Shown piece by piece: positions 57,128-64,000 of a stretch of DNA of 64,000 bases; positions within the stretch are counted from its first letter, which is position 1; every line of letters begins with the position of its first letter. The position numbers and the translations under genes are program-made. The DNA comes from Meiothermus sp. (lineage in GTDB: Bacteria > Deinococcota > Deinococci > Deinococcales > Thermaceae). The stretch covers positions 868,001-932,000 of the forward strand of contig NZ_BPIM01000001.1 in the NCBI RefSeq assembly GCF_026004115.1. Direction: 5' to 3'. The notes under the pieces are model-generated. The model was given only the letters and a program-made list of their open reading frames with translations. It made no database searches and was not told the DNA's origin.

Positions 57128-60100
57128 CTACAGCGTATTGACCGCTGCTGCTCGCAAACTACCCTGACGCTTTAGCCAAGCAGTGGCTGCCCAGTAATCC
57201 ATATCTTTGACCTGGGCACGAAACCTATCCAGCTCGGACTTGCCGGCCACTTCTGCGTATCTGGCAATCATCTCATCGGCTTCGTCGCGCACCCACTGCT
57301 CACATTCTCTTGTCTTGGACAGAAAACACGCCAGAATAAGCCCGTTCTCCAACAACCCTTTTCTCTCAAAGAACTTGCAGAACGACCAAAATGAGCGGGC
57401 CGTGTAGATCATCGCATGAACTTCAAGGGTCAGATCGATGACCTGGAAGTTGATTCTGTGCGCCGCTGCTTCTTGACCCAGTGCATACAGGACATCGGCC
57501 AGGTTGATCATCGAGATGGCCATAGCCACCGGCTCACCCAGGGTTTGCTTGATGTGCAAGCTCTGTTCGTAGTACTTGCGGGCCTCCAGAAACTCCCCCT
57601 TCCGTTCGTGTACGTGCCCGAGGTTGGTCAAGGCTGCCGACTGCCCCCGCAGGTAGCCAATGCGCTCGCAGATTTCCAGACTGGACTGGTACATCCGGAT
57701 GGCCTCCTCGACCTGTCCGGTGGACTCGAAGTTGATGGCGTAGTTGTTGAGCAGGTTGCCTTGCTCGGAAAGGTCGCCGACCTCAACCGCGATTTCGAGG
57801 GCTTGCCGATAAAGACGATTCGATTGATCGTAGCGCTCGAGCTGTTTCAGCAACGCCGCCAGCCGATTGAGCACCCGACACTGTTCCGAGCGATTGCCCA
57901 CCGTCTCGAAGACGGTCAGGGCCCTGCTGTACCAGTCCTGGGCTTCCTCAAAACGACCAGCAAAGTGATTGCAAAGAGCGCCTGCGCAGTAGGCAATACC
58001 AAGATAGTCGCTTGGAGAAAAGGTTTTCAGGTAGGCCACGGCAGACTCTGCATAGTGCTTAGCTTCTTCATCCCTACCAATCCTGAAGAGGAAGTAGCCC
58101 TTGATGGCCTCGAGTTCTGCCTGCAAAGTCTCGTCGTTGGAACCTCGGGCTTTGAGAGCTGCGGCCATGTCTTCGATCTTGGCAATCCCGTCCTTAAACA
58201 GACCAGTAATCTCAAGAATTGCATATAAGCTGAGTAACGCCCGATTTAGCCGAAGCGTATCTCCGGTAACCGCCAGGTAGTCCAGCACGAAGAAGATATT
58301 GCTCAGTTCCTGCCGACATCTTGTCACCGTGTTTCGCTGGATACTGGTGCGCACAGCAGTCCCCAAATCCAATAGTTGATACAGGAAGTAGTCGCCAAAC
58401 AGGGCGTAAACCTTCGTCTTTTCCCCTTCATTTAGCTGCTTTTCAGCGAACTGTCGCACCAGCTCGTGCATCGCGTAGCGCCTATCTTCTCCCCGCTGCA
58501 CCAAGCTCTGGTTGATGAAGCGCAGCAGCAAACCCAGATGCGCCCCCGCCACGATCTGGGCGGCCTCGAGAGTAAAACCCCCGCGGAAGACCGAAAGCCG
58601 GGCCAACACCCCCTGCTCGGCCTCGGAAAGAAGCCGCCAGGAGTAGTCCAGAATGGCCTCGAGGCTACGGTGCCGCTCGGGCAGGTCGCGCCGGGGAGTT
58701 TGCAAAAGCTCGAAGCTGCGACCCAGTTGGGTCAGGATCTCATTCACGCTCAGTCCCCGCACCCAGGTCGCCAAGAGTTCTAAAGCCAACGGCATCCCCT
58801 GCACCCGGCGGGTTAGTTCGGCGATGGCCTCGAGGGCGGCTGGGGTCAGCACAAAGCGGTTGGAGAGCCGCTCAGCCTGCGCAATAAACAACCGTACCGC
58901 ATCGAAGCCATCCAGGTCTTCCTCGGTCTGGGGGGGTGGGTAGCTCAAACCCTCTAGGTCGAAGAGCCACTCGTTGGGGAGTTCCAGAGCCACCCTCGAG
59001 GTCACCAATAGCTTGAGGCCAGGGGCCTGGGACAGCAATTCCTCCAACAAAGGTGCCCCTTCGAGAAGGTGTTCGAAATTGTCCAGCAATAAGAGCAGCG
59101 CTTTGCTGCGCAAGTAGAGGAGCAACTGGAGTTTGGGGTCGGTGGGCCCGGCAAAGGTGAAGTTCAGGGCGCCGGCAATGCTGGAGACCAGTTGCTCGGG
59201 CGAGGCCACCCCTTCAAGCGCCACCAGCCAGACCCCTTCAGGAAAACACTTCACTTGCTGGGCGGCCAGTTCCAGGGCCAGCCGGGTCTTGCCCATGCCG
59301 CCCAGCCCGACTAGGGTTAGGAGGCGGCAGTCGGGGTTGGCCAGGTGCTGGGCCAGGGTTCGCAGCTCGCGCCGCCGTCCAATGAAACGGGTGCTGGAGG
59401 TGGGAAGGTTGTGCTTTAGGGGAGCGGTTTCAATCGGTACGGCCGTACCCGCATTAAGCAAGCTATCGGCCAGCGCCCGGGTGGCCTCCAGGGGCCCGAC
59501 CCCCAGCTCGGCCTTCAGGCTCCGTCGGAAGCGCTCGAAGACCCCCTGGGCCTGGGCGGGCTTCCCTGCCCGGTGCAGAACCCGCATCAGCGCCTGCACC
59601 GCTTCCTCATCCAGGGGGTCGGCGGCCAGCAGTCGGGAGAGCCAGCGCTCAGCCTGGGGCCAGTCGGTCTGGCTTTCCAGCACCCGAACCTGCTCATGCA
59701 CCGCCATCCGCCAGGCCCGCGCCAGATCCTGGCGCTCGAGCTCGAGCCAGGCCCCGTAGCCGCTCAGGTCGGGGAAGGCGAGGCCCTCCAGAAAGGTTCC
59801 CCGGTAGCACGCCAATGCAGCCTGCCAGTCCCGGCACTCCAGGGCGCTGCGAAACTCCTGCATGTCGGTAGGCAGGGGTAGCCGCAGGCGGTGCGCATCG
59901 GCTTCCAGCGCCTCGGCCCACCCCTGTTGCCGCAAGCGGTGCACCAGTTTGCGCAGGTTAGAGAGTGCGCTGGCCTCGTCGGCCTCGGGGCTGTAGAGGT
60001 AGGCCATCTCACTGCGGCGCACCCAGTCGCCGCGCACCGCCAGGTAGTAGCCCAGCGAGGCAGGCCGGTCGAGCGGGAGGTCGCTAGTGGTGCTGGCCGT

Positions 60101-60142
60101 CTCGAGGCGAGGCGTGCCCAGCAGGCAAAGACGCACATCCAT
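57128..60142 (-). CDS. BTAD-type transcriptional regulator with NB-ARC-like ATPase and TPR repeats
   Basis: The 1004-residue regulator begins with a degenerate winged-helix segment (MDVRLCLLGTPRLE... LSNLRKLVHRLRQQGW) followed by the bacterial transcriptional activator domain (FRSALECRDWQAALACYRGTFLEGLAFPDL... WLELERQDLARAW, about 95-225). The STAND-type ATPase has P-loop TLVGLGGMGKTRLALELA (about 275-292), Walker B ALLLLLDNFEHLLE and GMPLALELLATWVRGLS. At least five TPR repeats fill the C-terminal 350 residues (for example ALTNLGHVHERKGEFLEARKYYEQSLHIKQTLGE). Such proteins switch genes on when ligand-bound TPRs release the ATPase. ATG 60142 follows a TACAAT box by 8 bases. Confidence 0.9.
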   Translation of the reverse strand: MDVRLCLLGTPRLETASTTSDLPLDRPASLGYYLAVRGDWVRRSEMAYLYSPEADEASALSNLRKLVHRLRQQGWAEALEADAHRLRLPLPTDMQEFRSALECRDWQAALACYRGTFLEGLAFPDLSGYGAWLELERQDLARAWRMAVHEQVRVLESQTDWPQAERWLSRLLAADPLDEEAVQALMRVLHRAGKPAQAQGVFERFRRSLKAELGVGPLEATRALADSLLNAGTAVPIETAPLKHNLPTSSTRFIGRRRELRTLAQHLANPDCRLLTLVGLGGMGKTRLALELAAQQVKCFPEGVWLVALEGVASPEQLVSSIAGALNFTFAGPTDPKLQLLLYLRSKALLLLLDNFEHLLEGAPLLEELLSQAPGLKLLVTSRVALELPNEWLFDLEGLSYPPPQTEEDLDGFDAVRLFIAQAERLSNRFVLTPAALEAIAELTRRVQGMPLALELLATWVRGLSVNEILTQLGRSFELLQTPRRDLPERHRSLEAILDYSWRLLSEAEQGVLARLSVFRGGFTLEAAQIVAGAHLGLLLRFINQSLVQRGEDRRYAMHELVRQFAEKQLNEGEKTKVYALFGDYFLYQLLDLGTAVRTSIQRNTVTRCRQELSNIFFVLDYLAVTGDTLRLNRALLSLYAILEITGLFKDGIAKIEDMAAALKARGSNDETLQAELEAIKGYFLFRIGRDEEAKHYAESAVAYLKTFSPSDYLGIAYCAGALCNHFAGRFEEAQDWYSRALTVFETVGNRSEQCRVLNRLAALLKQLERYDQSNRLYRQALEIAVEVGDLSEQGNLLNNYAINFESTGQVEEAIRMYQSSLEICERIGYLRGQSAALTNLGHVHERKGEFLEARKYYEQSLHIKQTLGEPVAMAISMINLADVLYALGQEAAAHRINFQVIDLTLEVHAMIYTARSFWSFCKFFERKGLLENGLILACFLSKTRECEQWVRDEADEMIARYAEVAGKSELDRFRAQVKDMDYWAATAWLKRQGSLRAAAVNTL

Positions 60143-60150
60143 TGGGGTTT

Positions 60151-60156
60151 ATTGTA
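60151..60156 (-). promoter_or_regulatory. -10 element, leaderless BTAD regulator gene
   Basis: TACAAT on the minus strand, 8 bases before ATG 60142. Confidence 0.5.
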
Positions 60157-60384
60157 TAAACTTTTCTTTCACCCCGTTGGGCTACATGAGTTGCGCAGGA
60201 TGGGTTTGCGAAATGGTTGGACGCAGTAACCACATGCCTGGCGCAGCTCCACTTAAGATCTTGCCGAAGGGTGTTTCGCTTTTCAGTGATGGAGTCAGCC
60301 AGCCCAAACCCCAATTCCAGGTTGCCACCATCGCCTGCAAAACGCTTTGAAGTTAGCAGATGGCGGTGTTTGCAGGATGTCTTA

Positions 60385-60510
60385 TACCAGATTCGGTTAG
60401 TTCGGCGCCGGATGGCGCCGAACTAACCCGACCAAAGGGAGTGCTCTAGGATTCAAAAAGATAGCCTCTGGGGGTCTTTGGTTTGGATGATTATCTTTTT
60501 GAATCCGGTA
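60385..60510 (+). mobile_element. Two-hairpin repeat, copy G (126 bp, no internal units)
   Basis: Flanked by TTA at 60382-60384 and 60511-60513. The left stem is a perfect GGTTAGTTCGGCGCC/GGCGCCGAACTAACC; the right is GGATTCAAAAAGATA/TATCTTTTTGAATCC. The right TTA is the TAA stop codon of the next leftward gene, as in copy A. Bases 60157-60384 hold no gene. Confidence 0.88.
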
Positions 60511-61053
60511 TTACTTGACGCTGATCTCGAGGGTGAAGTCCGCCGCCGTCAGGTCTGCCGGGCCGCTCACCCCAATCACAATGCCCTCGCTCTTGGTGCC
60601 CATGGTGATGTAACGGGTATGATCCTGGGTCTGACCCTTCCAGGGCCGATCCCATTTGTAGTCGGCTTCGCAGCTTCGCACGCTCTGGATATTGGGCGGC
60701 AGGCGGTAGTCGTTGCTGGCGTAAACCCACAGGCTCAGGTTGACGCTGGGGTCGGTGGGAATTACCCGCACCATCAGCTCGCCGATGCCGCTGAGCCGGG
60801 TCTGGGTGGCAAAGATCACGTGTTTGGCGGCAAACTTGGGAGCCTGCAACTGCACGAAACAGGCCATGCTGGAGCGCCAGGCCCAGGAGAGGTCGGGCAT
60901 CTCGATGCCGTTTTCCAGCTTGCCGCTGACCTTTACAACCTTGCCGCGCTCCACCGGGGGAACCACCGTAACATGGCCGGGCCAGCCGCTTTGCGCCAGG
61001 ATGACCGCTACAGCAAGAAAGATCAGAATAACCAAAGACCGAACCACTTTCAT
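60511..61053 (-). CDS. Exported or membrane-anchored protein, unknown function
   Basis: The 180-residue protein has an N-terminal hydrophobic signal (VRSLVILIFLAVAVILAQS) and a beta-rich remainder with two cysteines (SMACFVQLQ; VRSCEADYKW) that could form a disulfide. No family is recognised. The ribosome site GGAGG lies 4 bases before ATG 61053. It is the last gene of a leftward cluster below the right-end BTAD regulator. Its TAA stop is shared with the target duplication of repeat copy G. Confidence 0.7.
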   Translation of the reverse strand: MKVVRSLVILIFLAVAVILAQSGWPGHVTVVPPVERGKVVKVSGKLENGIEMPDLSWAWRSSMACFVQLQAPKFAAKHVIFATQTRLSGIGELMVRVIPTDPSVNLSLWVYASNDYRLPPNIQSVRSCEADYKWDRPWKGQTQDHTRYITMGTKSEGIVIGVSGPADLTAADFTLEISVK

Positions 61054-61274
61054 AAGGCCTCCTCAGGACTGAACCTGCTTACCTTCTCTGTGCTCTGCCT
61101 ATGGGATGGGGGAACGTGGAAGCCAAGACAATCCCTCACGATGAACCCCCTGAAGGTTTTGACGTGTACTTAGGGATGGTCTTGGCTTACGGTTGAAGCC
61201 CATTCCGGGCGTGTGGGTGGATTGAGCTGGCTGGCTCGATTGGTCTTATTGCGGGCCCCAGTTTCTTTAGCTGC

Positions 61275-62519
61275 TCAAGGAACCAGGAAGGTTACCCTGA
61301 GCTCGGGCGGGTTGGTGGTGCTCTCACGGGCGGTAAGGCCGGCCGCGTCGAAGACGCCATCGCCATCGGTCGCACGGGCGAAGAAGAACATGAACTGGGA
61401 GCGGTTGTTGCGGGACGCGCGGTTGGCCCAGTCGTCGCGCACGGACTCGAGCGCGTCCGAAATGAGCTTGTACTCGACAATGGCATTAGCGGAAAGCTCG
61501 CCCAGTTCGTGCAGGATCGAGGTGCTGAAATCCGCTGCGTTCAGCGAAGGTCCATAGTCAACATGAGCTGCCATCAGGTGTTTACCGCCCAGCACGAGAT
61601 CCGTGTAAGGCGTACCCGCGATGCCATTTTGATAGACACGCAACTGGGCTGAGGTGATGCGGCCCGGAACCGTGAGGCCCTCCGTTGCGAAGCTGGAAAG
61701 GTCGAAGCTCACAAAACCCTTGTACTGGGCGTTACCGGAGGCCCCACTGTCACCCGCATTGATGCTCACATCATTCGTATCGACAGTGCCATCCCCGCGA
61801 ACATCACCATCCAAGGCAGCCACGCTCGTCAGGGTTCTGGTCAGTTCGCGGAAGGTAGTGAAGCTCGAGGTCACCGGAGCGAGCTTGTTGCCGGCCAGGT
61901 CGGTGGCGCTGTTGTTGAGATTGAATCTGTAGACCTTGCCTACACTGGTGTACTCGAGGTCGCCCACCGGGTCAATCTCGAGGCGGGTGTCACCGTTTGA
62001 CCAGGTGAAGGTCACGGCGGGTATATCGGCGGACTGGTAGGCCAGCTCGGTGGTCTGACGGTTCATGGCTTCGCTGAAATCAATTACGATCTTGACGTTC
62101 TTGTTCACACCAATCGAACCGTTGTTGGGGGTAATGGAGACGATGCTGGGTGGGGTGGTGTCACCGGGCGGCGGTGGGGGCGGCGGTGCATCGCCCTGCG
62201 TAACGTTGAGGTTAGCCGAGCCGCTTACCGCGCCAGTCGTGGCAGTGATGGTGGTGGTGCCCACCGATATGGCGCTGGCTACACCGGTAGCGCCGATGGT
62301 AGCGACCGCGGTGTCGCTGGAAGTCCAGGTGAAGCTGGCGTTCACCACGTTGCCACTGGCATCTTTGGCTACTGCAGTGAAGGTCTGCGTCCCGCCAACC
62401 CGCACCGTAGCGGGGCTGGGTGAGACCGACACACTGGCAATGGTGGGTGCGCCGGGAGCGCAACCGGCCATCAGGGTCAGAACCATCAGAGCGGAGATGA
62501 AGAAGAACCGTTTTTTCAT
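61275..62519 (-). CDS. Lipoprotein with Ig-like (Big) domains and a DNRLRE-like C-terminal domain
   Basis: The 414-residue protein has a lipoprotein signal ending in TLMAGC. A BIG_2-type Ig domain follows (VSVSPSPATVRVGGTQTFTAVAKDASGNVV, then TTTITATTGAVSG), then a polyproline linker (PPPPPPPGDTTPP) and a second Ig-like domain (IVSITPNNGSIGVNKNVKIVIDFSEAMN). The C terminus resembles DNRLRE/CBM-like modules (FVSFDLSSF, ITSAQLRVYQNG). It is probably on the cell surface. ATG 62519 with GGAGGT 4 bases upstream clearly starts this gene. No stop codon separates it from the membrane-domain frame upstream. Confidence 0.82.
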   Translation of the reverse strand: MKKRFFFISALMVLTLMAGCAPGAPTIASVSVSPSPATVRVGGTQTFTAVAKDASGNVVNASFTWTSSDTAVATIGATGVASAISVGTTTITATTGAVSGSANLNVTQGDAPPPPPPPGDTTPPSIVSITPNNGSIGVNKNVKIVIDFSEAMNRQTTELAYQSADIPAVTFTWSNGDTRLEIDPVGDLEYTSVGKVYRFNLNNSATDLAGNKLAPVTSSFTTFRELTRTLTSVAALDGDVRGDGTVDTNDVSINAGDSGASGNAQYKGFVSFDLSSFATEGLTVPGRITSAQLRVYQNGIAGTPYTDLVLGGKHLMAAHVDYGPSLNAADFSTSILHELGELSANAIVEYKLISDALESVRDDWANRASRNNRSQFMFFFARATDGDGVFDAAGLTARESTTNPPELRVTFLVP

Positions 62520-62843
62520 ACCTACCTCCATGACCTGCAAGCTTGCGGGCCGACCCAAAGCGGGCCGATGCTGCTTTGGCAGCCTAGCTTGGTTCAAGTC
62601 TTCCCGTTTGGGGTTACCTGGTTGGCGCTGGCGGGGCAGCGCTTGAACAAAGCGATAGAGATTGATGGGCAACAGCAGCGTGTGCAGTAGCAGCACCGGG
62701 ACAATGTCGGCCAGCACTGCGTAGCCGATAAAGGCCAGGTTGCTGGCTATGGCTACCAGGCGCAGCGTGGACATGTCGCGCATGCAGAATGTGGCCAGCA
62801 CCAACAACGAAGCCAGATAGCCGGTGGGTTCGTGGACGTTCAT
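62520..62843 (-). CDS. Small membrane-domain ORF without its own stop, in frame with the downstream lipoprotein
   Basis: ATG 62843 has AAGGAGACTGGT upstream and begins MNVHEPTGYLASLLVLATFCMRDMSTLRLVAIASNLAFIGYAV, a three-helix segment. It resembles the small membrane domain found with some cyclic-nucleotide-binding proteins. After about 72 residues it degenerates into a basic, unlikely sequence (QALPRQRQPGNPKRED) that runs, in frame and without stop, into the lipoprotein ATG at 62519. Either the original stop was lost or the C-terminal part is a remnant. It could yield a fusion, but the lipoprotein has its own strong start. The coordinates cover the part before that ATG. Confidence 0.5.
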
Positions 62844-62899
62844 ACCAGTCTCCTTTCTATTGGAAATTCCTGCTGCAGTCAGGAAATATTCCCTATATG

Positions 62900-63463
62900 T
62901 CACAGACCGATTAAGGCGGCCACCTCAGGCAAACCTTGCTCATGCAGGTCAAAGTGCAAGGTGTAGGTGTTGCGTAGATTCAGACTCTTCTCAAGGGCAC
63001 CCTGCTCGATAAAAGCCACTGGTGCAGCGCCAGGGCGATAGCCTACGAAGCCAAAGCACCCGGCAGCCGAGCAGGCCTCGCCCAAAAGCACGGCTGCGCC
63101 CTGGGCAGTAAAGCCCCTGGCTTGCACTACCCTGGCCGCTATCTGGAGGGTCTGGGGGTGGCGCTCGCTGCGACCCAACAAAAAACCTTCTATGGCTTGT
63201 CCATCGGCCAACCTGCCCTTGTAGCGGTAGAGTTGTAGCTCTGCCAGAGCAATGGGACTGCGGATAGCCAGGTGTTGGACGGGTTCAGTCTGGATAATCT
63301 GTATGCGGGCCTCGGTATAAATCTGGCCCCGCGCGTCAGCCAGAGCCATGAATGCAGCCATGCTTTCGTTGCGGCCCAGCGAGCCTGATCCCATCCACCA
63401 GGCCCCCAGGCTCAGACCCAGAACCAAAACTGTTGCTTGCGAGCCAGTGCTAAAGCCTGTCAT
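62900..63463 (-). CDS. Exported protein, unknown function, divergent from the BTAD regulator
   Basis: 187 residues from ATG 63463, chosen because GGAGG lies 6 bases upstream (an in-frame ATG at 63484 lacks this). An N-terminal hydrophobic segment (ATVLVLGLSLGAWWMG) acts as signal or anchor. The rest is mixed alpha/beta with one likely cysteine pair (GEACSAAGCFG). I do not recognise it. It is the first gene of a leftward set (this gene, the membrane ORF, the Ig lipoprotein, the 60511 gene). It is transcribed from the same intergenic region as the regulator. Confidence 0.7.
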   Translation of the reverse strand: MTGFSTGSQATVLVLGLSLGAWWMGSGSLGRNESMAAFMALADARGQIYTEARIQIIQTEPVQHLAIRSPIALAELQLYRYKGRLADGQAIEGFLLGRSERHPQTLQIAARVVQARGFTAQGAAVLLGEACSAAGCFGFVGYRPGAAPVAFIEQGALEKSLNLRNTYTLHFDLHEQGLPEVAALIGL

Positions 63464-63500
63464 TGCGAACCTCCTGATGCGCATAGCCTGCCAGGGGGTT

Positions 63501-63529
63501 CTTGACGCACCCTTGACGAACCCTTAACA
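63501..63529 (+). promoter_or_regulatory. Three heptamer repeats with an 11-bp period, SARP-like binding site
   Basis: CTTGACG (63501-63507), CTTGACG (63512-63518) and CTTAACA (63523-63529), each separated by 4 bases. SARP/BTAD regulators typically bind heptamer direct repeats of this period. It lies between the divergent 63463 gene and the BTAD regulator, so it may control both. Confidence 0.5.
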
Positions 63530-63548
63530 AGGACATCCGAACGGGGAG

Positions 63549-63554
63549 TACAAT
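63549..63554 (+). promoter_or_regulatory. -10 element, leaderless right-end BTAD regulator
   Basis: TACAAT lies 6 bases before ATG 63561. Confidence 0.5.
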
Positions 63555-63560
63555 GGGCAA

Positions 63561-64000
63561 ATGCGGCTCATCAGCCTTGGCCAGGTGAGCTTGGAGGGTA
63601 CTGCCTTCTCCCGGCCCAAGCCCCTGCTGTTGCTGGCCTACCTGACTCTGGAGGGCCCGCAGGATCGCCGCCGGCTGGCCGAACTGTTCTGGAACGAGGT
63701 CGGCTCCAAGGCCCTCAGCAACCTCTCGGTGGTGCTGGCCCAGTTCAAAAAAGAGGGAGCCGCTGAGGCTTTCCCCGATAAACCGGGGGTCAACCCCCTC
63801 TCGAGCCAGGTCGGCTGCGATGCCCTGGATTTCCTCGAGGCCCTGGAAAACCAAGACCTCGAGCGGGCCATTCATCTGTACGAAGGGCCGTTTTTGCGGG
63901 ACCTGGGCAAGCCCCTGGAGACCCTGGAAGTCTCCGACGAAATCCTCGATTGGGTGCTGGAGAAGCGAGAGTCCTTTGCCCAGAAAGCCCAGATGGCGAT
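63561..64000 (+). CDS. BTAD-type transcriptional regulator, N-terminal part (runs off the window)
   Basis: From ATG 63561 the frame is open to base 64000 (146 codons). It starts MRLISLGQVSLEGTAFSRPKPLLLLAYLTLEGPQDRRRLAELFW, the winged-helix segment of SARP-like regulators. The beginning of a BTAD domain follows (CDALDFLEALENQDLERAIHLYEGPFLRDL). It resembles the start of the 57-60 kb regulator and is probably also a large ATPase/TPR protein, but the rest is outside the window. The heptamer array upstream suggests autoregulation. Confidence 0.85.
   Translation, partial: MRLISLGQVSLEGTAFSRPKPLLLLAYLTLEGPQDRRRLAELFWNEVGSKALSNLSVVLAQFKKEGAAEAFPDKPGVNPLSSQVGCDALDFLEALENQDLERAIHLYEGPFLRDLGKPLETLEVSDEILDWVLEKRESFAQKAQMA

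Overview
The window is high-GC and gene-dense. It looks like a thermophile of the Thermaceae (Deinococcus-Thermus), most likely Meiothermus or a close relative. The basis is protein content: a 477-residue prolyl-tRNA synthetase with a C-terminal Cys4 module, an archaeal-type phosphoglycerate mutase, a TrmB with a long C-terminal extension, a short HisG, and many genes that start a few bases after a -10 box. The hexamer CTCGAG is strikingly frequent (11 copies in the first 1,758 bases). I see no rRNA, tRNA, CRISPR array or transposase gene.

Layout. 1-3.5 kb: a pseudokinase-PP2C phosphatase fusion (open at the left edge) and a VWA/FHA membrane protein. 3.5-4.4 kb: a fluoroacetate-dehalogenase-type hydrolase. 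4.4-8.8 kb: a leftward osmoprotectant (glycine betaine type) ABC operon split by a dead four-helix-bundle gene. 9-13.7 kb: two zinc MDR dehydrogenases, a Ca2+/H+ exchanger and a GNAT. 13.7-16.1 kb: metY-metF behind a SAM-I riboswitch. 16-19.4 kb: NrnA-type phosphoesterase, aroA, cmk. 19.7-23.9 kb: aceE and the E2 gene of pyruvate dehydrogenase. 24-33.5 kb: TrmB, bacteriohemerythrin, a second PP2C phosphatase, endonuclease III, ProRS, a lipoprotein subtilase, a GNAT. 33.6-43.9 kb: ApgM, a NEW3/ABC-2 export operon, Hsp20, VanW-domain protein, TrmH, a quinone oxidoreductase, an aldo/keto reductase, HisG. 44-54 kb: an rRNA pseudouridine synthase, nitroreductase, HU, PlsC, AcuI-type reductase, sulfurtransferase, flavin amine oxidase, UbiA-type prenyltransferase, a class V aminotransferase. 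54-64 kb: two adjacent loci, each a BTAD-type regulator plus secreted or lipoprotein genes of unknown function.

The strongest unexplained signal is a family of seven short, transposase-less repeats, all in the same orientation. They carry inverted ends (TACC[A/G]GATTC), mostly TNA target duplications, two hairpins whose stems show compensatory changes between copies, and zero to three internal 38-bp units. Two copies sit exactly at the stop codon of a gene, and the target duplication supplies that stop. Other points of interest are a translational SAM-I switch whose alternative pairing can be read off the sequence, an HspR-like HAIR operator at hsp20, an 11-bp-period heptamer array upstream of the right-end BTAD regulator, and a recurring leaderless-promoter layout.
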